Shown here piece by piece: positions 24,592 to 35,200 of a DNA stretch of 64,000 bases. The translations under genes were made by a program, and so were the position numbers. The notes beneath the pieces were generated by a model. It was not told the DNA's origin. It did no database searches and was given only the letters and a program-made list of their open reading frames with translations. Source of the DNA: Mugil cephalus. Its lineage: Eukaryota; Chordata; Actinopteri; Mugiliformes; Mugilidae. Where the stretch lies: the NCBI RefSeq assembly GCF_022458985.1, contig NC_061774.1, forward strand, positions 9,538,616-9,602,615. The letters are read 5' to 3'. Position 1 is the stretch's first letter. The number at the start of each line of letters is the position of its first letter.

Positions 24592-26389
24592 CGCTGTCTG
24601 CGACTTTTAACTGTTGTCATACACAAATAAGCGCATTTATAGATACAGTAGACATCGTGTATGTGTAAACCTGACACGAACTGTTTTCTTTTTTGGTTCG
24701 ACTGAAGATCTGAAGGCTCCCTGGTTTAATACCGGGTTTGCATTATAGGACATTTCTAGAAACTTGTCCTAATGGCCAAAAGTTAGGTTAATTAAAGTGC
24801 GAATATCAGTGTTTTGAAATGTGAAATGTGCGAGTTACTTAGGCCATTGTTCATGCAGAAATTTTATCCTGGTTTTGAAAAGAATCACGGTTAAAACAAA
24901 CAAAAAACAACAACAAAACAAATAAAAAAAAATACAAGACACTGTTTCATATAATCATCCAATATCATGTTGTAATGGCTGCAAAGCACATATACCAAAT
25001 AAACACAAGACCCGAGTGTCCCCTGATTATCCGAAACCTCCATACCCTTATGGAAATTAATATGAAATTTATTGTATTCCACCAAATGTAAATATGGTCC
25101 AAACTATGACACTAATGTACATATATATCCACTCATTTACTAAATTAGACCATATTAAGCCAATAACAGTTAATATAATGTTTTTATTTTCATTGCACCA
25201 CTTTTTAAAAACTGAACTGAGTAGTTGAAATGCAAAAAAATTGAAAGTTACTAAACCACTGAATGGATATATGACCTGTCTCTGATAACACAATGGGTCA
25301 AAACATGAAGCAGTAGCTACAGCAAAGGTCTTTTCAAAACTTAAATGATAGGTTATGTGTTTTATGTGTTTAGTATTAACAATGAAACAGTTTTGCTTTT
25401 TGCTGTATTGTTGTAATTACTCTTCTTTATAATTGTTATGAAACCCTGATTCCTAATTCACTTTCACAGTAATTAGACCTCCTCGGTTATTTCAGCAAAC
25501 AAATTTGATTCAGTGGTCATACAGGCAGGCAGAAGACTAACTCTTGTGTCAGAAGTTATGTAAGATTTAAAATGAAATCAGTCATTGAGCTGATCTCTAT
25601 GAATATCAGCTTTGTTTCCAGAAATGGAGGCAGCTCTGAACAGAAACCTAATGGGACTCATGATGTTCCATATTTGTTAAGTGTCACAACATCACGTGGA
25701 TTATCACGTTATGTGATGAATCATTCAGGAATATCTGGCTTCCAGAAAGTACTTTATTAAATACTGAGAAGCTGACCCTCCATTTGTTGCTTCTTCAATT
25801 TCCCCTCTTTTTCCATATTTTATGATTTATTAGACAAATGAAACATGTTTTTGTCATTTGTGATTATTTTTTATAGACTAAGTCCTGTAAGATAATGCTT
25901 CTACTTTGTCTTCATTTTGCTGTATCTTTATTATAGTGTTGGGTCTCATATCAGAATTCTTTTAAATGTACTTAACTTTAATTTAACTGACATTTATTTC
26001 ATATGCTTTTGTCTGCATCCAAAAAGCAAATTACAGGCCTCCCACTGATAGTTTCACTGTTAGTCTTACTTCTCTGCTCTCTTATCAAGTTGGGGGGCAG
26101 GGGGTAGAAGATAGGAATTTCACCCCGCCCATCCCACATTCCTTTCTACCGAACTGTGACACCCAATTCAGAGGCCTGGGGGGCAATATGAAACATACTT
26201 AAAATGCTCTGCTCTGAGTCTAACTTTTTCCTAATCCCGTAGTTGTTAATCTTGTATTTCCAAATCTGCTTTTAAACATAATTGTAAAAGTGTAATAATA
26301 TGACCTCTTCAGAAAATATGGATTTAATTTCAGTTGCATAAGGGGGTGTCCCTGTATTGCGTGTGCACTGAACTAAAATTAGATCAAAA

Positions 26390-26435
26390 GTAACTGGAAC
26401 AGGGCCCAAGATTAAAATAAACGCTGATGGGTGTC
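26390..26435. repeat. Short duplicated segment, copy 1 (pair with 28269-28310)
   Basis: The string ACTGGAACAGGGCCCAAG followed by AAATAAACGCTGATGGG recurs at 28269-28310 in a tmem179 intron, same orientation, about 1.88 kb away. It is probably a fragment of an interspersed element or of a local tandem duplication. Confidence 0.7.
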
Positions 26436-26533
26436 ATTGATCAGCCACTTCATGGGTGACTATTGATCTGTCTCTAACCCGATTACATCCTGCTCTCATC
26501 TGCATGAGAGGGTGATTAAAAGGGTAAACAGAC

Positions 26534-26557
26534 GTGACGTCGCCGCGGTCACGTCAC
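26534..26557. promoter_or_regulatory. CRE-like inverted repeat upstream of tmem179
   Basis: GTGACGT at 26534-26540 and its exact reverse complement ACGTCAC at 26551-26557 flank a ten-base GC-rich spacer. Each arm contains the CRE half-site TGACG or CGTCA, and the left arm reads TGACGTCG. It stands out from its AT-rich surroundings about 650 bases upstream of the tmem179 ATG. Promoter function is inferred. Confidence 0.4.
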
Positions 26558-26870
26558 ACACCGAGGAATTTGAAATGATCGCTTGTAAAACAAGATGTAT
26601 CCCTCCCCTCAGATATTTGCAGGCTACACAAAAGGCGTGTCCCGCGCCCGTGTAACTACTATAATAGTTAGATTTTTTTGGAATATATTGTGGATAATTG
26701 ATCAGAATATGGACAGTAAAGGGTAGAAGTGTAACGTAGCAGTAAATGGATATATCTCCAGTAACATTCTAATTTCAATTTTTACTTATGTCCAGTACTT
26801 GAGTAAATTCGCCAACTGACTTTCTACGTGTTTACAATGACACATCATTTGTATTTGTATTATATGTCAA

Positions 26871-26922
26871 ACAGACTTTAAAGAACTATGATTCAAATTT
26901 ATAATTTAAGATTTTGTTGATG
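26871..26922. repeat. Short duplicated segment, copy 1 (pair with 28855-28912)
   Basis: The segment around CTTTAAAGAACTATGAT, AAATTTATAATTTAAG and TTTTGTTGATG recurs with few changes at 28855-28912, same orientation, about 1.98 kb away. Together with the pair 26390/28269 it suggests one duplicated unit. Confidence 0.7.
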
Positions 26923-27202
26923 AAAAAAATGATTTTTTTAAAAAAACTACAGAGCGTCGCTGCAGCCTGGTGTCCTGTGTTTTTCCCCGCAGAGTGAGAC
27001 GTCTGCGCTTCATCCTCCTCTCTGGTTGTGTAAGGTCCTACTGCGGATCCACGGTCCCGCCCTACTTTTTTAAATACCCACCACACCACGGGACCGTTAC
27101 ACAGGAGACCATAGACATATACGCAGGAGACACCCGGGGATGAGCTGATATCAAAATTTATTCTTCCACACCGTGAATTACTCCCACAGATTGACCAGGA
27201 AC

Positions 27203-29610
27203 ATGGAGCTGGACCGGCGGCTGTTGCTGGCTCACTGTGCGGCCCACGCCCTCTCGGTAATGGCCGGTTTGCTGGTGGTCGTACCGATGGCTCTTAACGG
27301 GTCCGCCTTCAAAGGCCGCTGCGCCCTTTTCTCCACCGGCTACTGGAGGACCGAGGACCAGCAAGAACTGACGGGACAGCCCGGGGATCTGTCTCACCTG
27401 GTGGTGCAGCAGTGGGGACCACCGGCAGCCTGCCAGTTCGCCACGTTTGTGGGTATTTTCACGGTGCTGTACGGAGCTGCTCAGGGCTGGAGGTGTTTGT
27501 TCTATCTGCACGGACGACACGACGAGTGAGAAACACACACACCCACACCCACAGTCACACGGTTACCATTATGGAAACAACAAGCATGAAGCATGGTTGT
27601 ATTTTAATGGGACATGTTTTGCTAATATACTGCTAATTTACTTGTTTTGCTAATATGTCTGCTTATATATAATGAATACACATGCAAACATTATTAATAT
27701 TATTATAGCAGATAATATCTAAATTGAAATTAAAGTTTTTTTGTGTTGGATCAGTTTTGCGTATGAAATTAAAGTAAACTGTGGTAAAGTTGAGTGCACA
27801 TAAATATATTTTTCACAGGTATATATTCACACACATATATAAATATCATGTATGCAACATCTGTTTCTTCAGGTTTTTACCAGATCTCATTTTAGAGATG
27901 ACTTATTAAAGCATTTTGTGATCATGAAATTTTGAAGTGTGTTATACAAATGAAGTTACTACTGTCATTCTCCTTAAGTAATTCTGCTTGAAAGATGATC
28001 ATAAAAATATCTGCTTTAAGCCTGTGTTTTTATGTAAGTGCTGTGTAGGTGATGACCATCTGCGATGTGTTTTTTTTCTGCCCAGCACGCTGTTTTCGTC
28101 GTTCCTCACGGTACTGCTGAGTGTGTGTGTGCTCTTCTTGTCTGGAGGAGCCAGCGTTATCTTGTCTCTGGGATTCAGCTCGTGGTGCGACACTGTGACG
28201 GATGACAACACACGGCCGTACAGGTACATTGTGGCGGGGTGTCCTGCATGCTGATATTTGGTTCAGGAGTTACTGGAACAGGGCCCAAGCTTGAAATAAA
28301 CGCTGATGGGAGACGTTGTCCCCCGTATCTTACAGCACAAGTGCCTTCTGTGGTAAAAATGTCAATCAGCAAGAGTTAGCACATATGAGCACTAATGTTC
28401 TAAGTCAAAGCTGAAAACCACATCTATTAAACCTTTGATTCAGTTAAAATGTCACCACAGACAGACGACTTAAGTCGCTTTTGTGCGGTTGTGTGGTTGG
28501 AGACCTCCTTTTTCACCCCCTTGTTTTTGTTTGTGTCCAGCTGTGCAGAGTCCCAGTCTGTTTCGCTTTATTTGGATGTGGACACTTCCTCTTTCTACAC
28601 AGAGCTTAGTCTGGCAGAGGTGAGAGCACTCAAATAAACACACAACTGATAATCTACGTGTTTCAGATTAACGTCTTCTGCAGAAAACTCAACCAGACTA
28701 CGTGCAGTATGTTTCATCTATCTAAAAGCCTGGATATAAGATAAATGAGTACATACGACTGTTCTAGAGAATAATAATTACGTCGTTATTGTTAAACAAG
28801 TGATATATTCTGTCGATACTTCAAATCAAAGTTGAAGACCACAGAAATTGTGCAAATGGACTTTAAAGAACTATGATACAAATTTATGATTTAAGGTTTT
28901 GTTGATGCAATAAAACATTATTATAAAACCAAGTTTTTGCAGGAAGCAATTGTGAAAAACTGAAAGCACTGTATTATAAAACTAATTTGTAGATGGTGTT
29001 TATAAATAAGTAAAAAATTTGAGTACAAGAAAAGAAAAGAGTTTTCATCAACATCATTGGCCAAACAGTAAATCAGCTGTTTCTATGATAGAAAGCTAGC
29101 GTTGTTAGCATTAGCATCATTTAACATTTTGAACCACATACAGCAGAGACAAAACAGCCATAACAAAGTGAGTATCAAAGTTAACGGTCCAACAAAACAT
29201 TTAGAAGAAGAAGAATAGATGCCTGGCACTTATGTCATATGAAGTGAGCTGTGATCCAAGGTGGTTACAGATTATTCACCGATATCAGCAAGAGTTAAAA
29301 ATGTTTTTAGCATCCATTTCCTCTACTGTCTCTGTGTATTTACTGTGTAATTATATCTGTAGATTATGTAAGCTTTCATGTGACTGTGAGCTTCGTTGCT
29401 CTGTGTTCTCAGGCGTCTCTGTGGTGTGCGACGGCTCTGTGGCTGGCTCAGTCCATCCTGGCTTTCCTGCGGCTCTACCACTCTCACAGCCAGCACATCA
29501 GTGGCCCTTGTCTTCCCAGAGAGAAGGAGCTGCTGCTGGGACACAGCCCATCTGACAGCGCCACCCCATCGCCTCCCCATCCTCCTGCGACCCCCACCAT
29601 CTTAGTCTAA
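27203..29610 (+). CDS. tmem179: TMEM179-family four-pass membrane protein
   Basis: Poorly characterised membrane protein; the biochemical role is unknown. Four exons, 27203-27525, 28086-28223, 28541-28619 and 29413-29610, join in frame at GT-AG sites to give 245 residues (human TMEM179 about 233). Hydrophobic segments lie at about residues 7-29, 77-101, 111-133 and 181-203. Family signatures include the N-terminal VVVP...NG.xFxGRC, VQQWGPPAACQF near residues 68-79, SLGFSSWCDT after the third helix, and a C-terminal REKELLLG. These match TMEM179 rather than TMEM179B, although the neighbouring hnrnpul2 matches the human TMEM179B region. A GTG ten codons upstream is in frame, but the ATG at 27203 sits directly before the first helix as in relatives. 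The tail is Pro/Ser/Thr-rich. Confidence 0.88.
28269..28310. repeat. Short duplicated segment, copy 2 (pair with 26390-26435)
   Basis: Same ACTGGAACAGGGCCCAAG...AAATAAACGCTGATGGG string as upstream of the gene, here in the second tmem179 intron. Confidence 0.7.
28855..28912. repeat. Short duplicated segment, copy 2 (pair with 26871-26922)
   Basis: Second copy of the CTTTAAAGAACTATGAT...TTTTGTTGATG segment, in the third tmem179 intron. Confidence 0.7.
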
Positions 29611-32232
29611 CAGAATGTGTAAGGTAGTGACATTTAACTCCACTATCCAGAGCTCATGTTGTTCCTCATCATCTTCAGCTTCTCATTTTATTTTGATATA
29701 ATTCTTCATCCTACATAACAGCCTTGTAAATGAACAACATAGATGCACTATTTATGAGCCAGTAAGCGACAAGAAAATACAGAAATGCCAAAGATGGACA
29801 GGTGTTACTTTAGTCTTTTCTTAGACAGGAAAGTTTAACTGGAAAATGTGAAACAGGCCACAGTTCTCTGTTAGCCATATTTAAGGTAAATATTTTCTAC
29901 TGGTTGATCTGTTAAACCTTGAATTATCTTACAGTATTATCCTGAAATACCCATTATCAGCCAGGCAGTGTTACATAATGACCGATGTATGAGCAGAGCC
30001 AGAATCACTGGCTGCACGTTACTCTGTCATCGGTCTTTAAAAAATCCCTCTCTTCTTACCATTTGGATGGTTAGAAGCCCAGGGATCACATTGGATCACA
30101 TTGGATTTTTCAATGTGACTTCAGTTCCTATACAGGCCTAAAGTCTGTATCACCTTCAAATCATTAATCATGGATGACCAAGTCAGAGAAGGGTACACTA
30201 GTGTACTACTCTAGTAATACAGCCCTGCACTAAGTCTTAGCTTCATGAAGATTATGAGGTTCAGTCAATGTTTAAACAGTGTAACAAAGATGATTCAAGT
30301 GGATGATTAATATGGAGGATGCAGTTTGTGCTGTTAAATTATATTTAATTAAAAACAAAGGCTTCCTTCCCACTGACTAATCTGGGGTTGTCAAAATAAT
30401 AGAAACGTGTCCTGATACTGATACACACAATACAATTAAATAGTACTAAAAGCCAACCAAAGAACCAACAGCTCTCTAAATCTGAATACTATAACCTTCC
30501 TGAAGCTAAGATTTCATACAGGATTTACGGGCAAGTGAGTGTGTTACAATTTGAGATGGCGACTGAAAGATGAGCTTTGTGAACTCCCTGAGGGGAGTTT
30601 TCCTAGAGGGGTTTTTAGTTGGTGTCCAACCTAAATGCACCAAACATTTGAAGACATTTGTGTGTAACCAGCTGTCTCAGTAAGTGGACTGACGAAGGTA
30701 GTCAGCCTATAATAAGGAAAACTCCAACTCAAATCTAAACTCAATTCTGTCTATGGTTAAAAGGGATTTCATAGCATAAAATACGGAAACACAGGTCAGA
30801 GAAGCATAAACCGAAGTATTCATTATTCATCATTCAGTATCTCATAACCAGTGATATAACAGGTTGCTTCTGTTAGTCCCTATGATTTTGTGGATTAGTG
30901 CTTTATAGTTTACATTTAAGATGCATGGATGTTTACATTTCCACTGGAGTCTGACATTTTTGCACAATTGTTGTTGTCATCAGGGAGAATATGTTTTTGT
31001 TCTGAGTGTATATTCAGATATAGCACTGAAATGCTTTTATTGTGAAGCATGTGGTGAGAGTGTGACTGAGCCACCGTGTTCATGAAACAGGCTCACTGTG
31101 TGAGCATGACTCGAATGTTCTGTTGTGTGTAACGGAAAACAAAAAATCACAGCTGACTGTCTCTCTTACCGTGATGATTTTTGTCATGACACTGTTTGTG
31201 CGAACGCAGCTGCTCTCAGGGCGTCAGTGAAGCAGTCAAATCTTCTCAAATTATCCTTGTAGAGATTTTAATCAGAAGGAAAACTTTCATTGGTTTGTGA
31301 TTGTTTTTATATTGAGAGAGATTTGTGTGGAGCCCAGCGGGATCAGTGAAGAGGGAGGAGGTTACTAACTTTGTTGAGCTTTTAAAGGCAAATGAATCAA
31401 AGTAGTAACTCCCTGTTATCGTTAACCCAAGCAGCTGTAATGACACACAGACAGTGGAGCAGGAAATTTGAAGTAAAGAGAGACAAGACAGTGTTGAAAC
31501 TAACTGTAATAAATTAAATGATTTTGTATGTTAACCATTGCCCTGCTTTTTACCTCTTGTACCATATTCATGTTTTGGCATTTGTCTTGTTTTAAAATAA
31601 AACACTTCCCATTGTGAAAGAATGTTGTCGTACCTCACACAAATCAAACAAAAATCCATGTAGTATATTTTTGCATGGTTGATTGGTTTAGTTGAACAAC
31701 CCAAAATATAAAGATATCTAGCTTATAATAAAATGTAAATATGCAAATTATTTAATTTCATGTCTGAACTTTGTAACCGTAACAGAAAAAATGAATGAAC
31801 AATGATAGGATTTGAGTTCCAGATCCAGTTAAAATGTCTCTCCTCTGTGGGCTCTTTAAACATGACCGAAATACAAACAACAACATAAATATATGAAATA
31901 AACAGCAGATATTGTGGAAATACTGCATAATCACATGAGTCCTGTGAAAATGTTCATCTCCGTTTGGGAACACTAAGTGTAGTACCACTTGTCATCTGGC
32001 GTGGCAGTAATGAGACGCACTCGTGTCAAATGTGCCATAAATTACAACGAAGAAGAAGTAATCAGCCAATCACAATCCGGGGCTCCATATTAAACCTTTG
32101 TTTTGGTCAAGCCACCGAGTTTCATTTCATTTCATTTTGTTTAGTTCATTTTACTTTTTGTTGATCTTTTTTTCTAACTCAAAGTCACGTTTACACTAAG
32201 AAGACAGTGGAATTTATCATAAAGCGGTAAGA
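29611..32232 (+). other. tmem179 3' UTR and spacer before hnrnpul2
   Basis: No coding exon is seen. AT-rich sequence continues to an AATAAA at 31596-31601, so a 3' UTR of about 2 kb is plausible. The last 250 bases before 32233 are probably the hnrnpul2 promoter and 5' UTR. Confidence 0.5.
31596..31601 (+). terminator. tmem179: Candidate tmem179 polyadenylation signal
   Basis: AATAAA in plus orientation about 2 kb after the tmem179 stop, followed within 30 bases by a GT-rich stretch. Use is inferred. Confidence 0.4.
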
Positions 32233-35200
32233 ATGAAGCTAACAGACATTAAAAAGTTAAAAGTGGCAGAGTTGCGGTCGCGACTTAAAGAACTTGGTTT
32301 GGACAGTAAAGGACTGAAGGCTGAGCTCGCCACCAGGCTGTGGTCTGCTTCAGAGGCAGCACAGAGTGGGACAGTATCTGAAGAAGAGGTACAAGTACAA
32401 AATGACAGCTCACCGATGCCTTTAACACCAGCCGAGACAGCTGAGGTCCACTCTCTGTCCCCATCGCCGCCTAATACTGAAGCGTGTGTCACTACGCGGA
32501 GTGAAGTAGACCGGAGCAGAGAGTACGCGGACACCGCCACACAGACAGAGACTGGCCCGGGCACACCAGCACTACAGTCAGGATATGAGTGTGTATCGGA
32601 GCGAGTGGTGGACTGTCAAGGCGAGGGAGGAGAGCTGGAGGTCCATCAGAGACATGCAGAGGATCGTGGAGAGGAGAAGAGGACTCTATCATCAGAGGAC
32701 ACGGACAGAGGACGAGCTTTCTATGAGTTCAAGGAGGAGATACGGTACAAGAGGTGAGCTGGAGTTGTAGCCTCACAGGGCTCTTTTAAATGATGTCCAC
32801 AACACAACTGTGTAAATAACTAGGAAAGTAGTAGTGGTTATCACGAATAGTCAGATTTGAGAAAGTCAGAGATATGAAAATCTCAGTATTGACAGTTACT
32901 GTGTGTAGCATTTTATAACATTATATTAACATTTATTCACAGTTAGCACAAAGTACTTTCCCTTGCCCTGAGATCTGATTACTATTCCTCATATATCTTG
33001 ATGAAATAGTACTTAGAGACTTAATAGGAAACATTAGTACAACATAGTGGTTTCGGATAGTTCAGTCATTTCAGTTCAGTCTTTAGTACCAAGAAAGTAA
33101 AGTAATAATCACTGGAGAAGCATAAAAGCATCTTCCAGAAACAGTATGTACTTAATAAAGTGAGGGTGTTTGACCCTGTTGTCACTTTGACACCGACTGA
33201 CTGGTCTAACAAAGTCTGTGTCTGTGAACACAGTAAAATGAATCACATTTGATAAGTAATTGTTTGAACCAAAATCAGAGGTGTATTAGATTGACTTCCC
33301 ACTGCTAAATCCTATGTTTTACTGATTTAAAAAAGACTTCTGAATCTCTAAACGGGTTGAAAATGGAAAAGCAACATTTTTAAATGGTTTAATTTAAAAA
33401 CAATAAACTTAGTTTTGTGAATAAGCAAACATCTGTTTTCTCAAACAGAGCCAAGTCACCACAGCCACCACTGGAGAAGGCAGAGGCAGAGGCGCAAGAG
33501 GAAGATAAAGTCAGATTAGATCCATGTGAGTATTTTTCTCACATATTTTCTAAACACAAAAAAACACAAGAGACAGCTGGACCCTCCCTGTGGCGCTGGC
33601 ACACTCTGAGTCCGCTGTGACTACTTCGACGTTGTGCGTACTGTGCACACTGATGCACGGTTTGTACGTCTGTGTCAGTTTGACGCCGTAGCTAGAGAGC
33701 TGTAGCTAACGTTTCTTATTCCTTTCACAGACGACTGTCACCTCCACTTTGAGGTGAGTCCTGACGGATCCTCCGGGCAGCCCCGGTTCTGGGCTCAGTT
33801 CCCCCTTCTGTGGTCAGGCGGCAGGCTCACCCACGGGGTGCAGCAGGGCAGGGTGGGCTTTGAGGTGAGGCTGGAGAGGAAATTGTTGGCTCCACAGTTG
33901 GAAGGCCAAGAAGTAAGGGAGCCCTACGGTCTGAGAGTCGGGTGGTCGGTGGCTGACACCTCTCTGCTGCTGGGTAAGGATCCACTTTATTCAATCCTTC
34001 TTCTCAGGATGAGTTACATGAACAGATGCACAGTCACTAGCAGTGTTTGTGTTGCTGTTAAAAGACTTTTAATCGTATTCATATTATGCTTTTACTTCCA
34101 TCTGATTTTTTTACCAGGTGAGAGTGAACTGTCTTTTGCTTATGATGGAAACAGTAGAAAAGTGTCTGGAGGAAAACAAGAGCAGTTTGGAGAACCTTTC
34201 TCTGAGGGAGACATCATCGGCTGTTACGCTGTGAGTTAAATGTTTTTCCTTTGTATTGTTTCGGTGTTTTCTCTAATGTGCACTCACTGTCATGCTTCCA
34301 CCTGCACACCCGCAGTCTTTTTTCACAGACGGTGCTGTTGAGCTCTCTTTCCACAAGAACAGTCGTTTCATGGGTGTGGCCTTTTCCCTGGACTCCTCGG
34401 CGCTGCTGGGCCGGGCCCTGTTCCCCCACGTCCTCTGTAAAAACTGTTCAGTCAGACTCCTCCTGGATCCCACAGCTCCTCCCTGGTACCCCGGCCCTCC
34501 AGGCTTCACGGCGCTACCAGCCCTCCCTGCTCGGCAGAGGGTTCGCTCCACGCCAGCCCCTACCTCTAGAGCACAGTGTGAGGTGAGGCAGCGGCTGGGT
34601 GGATTCATTTTATTCTGAAAATAAACTACAGTGTTTACCGCATACAACATGTGCCTTTTATAAATTACAGCTGAAGCTATTTCCTTTCATTTTGGTCATA
34701 AATCAAAATATTGGACAAAAGAAATTACTGCCTGAAGATGCTCCCAGTTGAAAGAAAAGTTAGAAATAGTCCAGTTTTTAGTTGTTGAGATAATTCAGTC
34801 CAGATTAAATGTGATGAGGCTGATAAAAAAAAAAGACACATGGTTTGATTGTAATGATCCACCTTTCTCTCCATCACACAAGGTGGTCATGATGGTGGGT
34901 CTTCCCGGTTCTGGGAAGAGTCTCTGGGCCAGGACTCACATGAAGCAGCATCCAGAGAAGCGGTACAGGCTGCTGGGAACAGAGGAGCTGCTCGCATGTA
35001 TGATTGTCAGTGAAACCTTCGCCTTCACGCTCAAGTTTCTTAGATTTACGTTCAACGATGACGAGCGTCTTGTTATCTAACTTGACTGACGTGTCTGTTT
35101 GTAGAGCGGTGGGCAGAGGGACAGCAGGCTGCGCCAGGCCTCTCAGTGTCTGACTGACTTGATCAAGGTGGCTGCTGAGACTCCTGCCAACTACATCCTC

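Larger units (their letters stand above)
24152..27202. other. Intergenic between divergent hs6st2 and tmem179
   Basis: No coding exon is visible. The first 350 bases next to hs6st2 are its likely 5' UTR and promoter. The middle is AT-rich. The end near tmem179 contains a CRE-like inverted repeat at 26534-26557 and two short segments that recur inside or near tmem179 (26390-26435 and 26871-26922). Confidence 0.6.
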
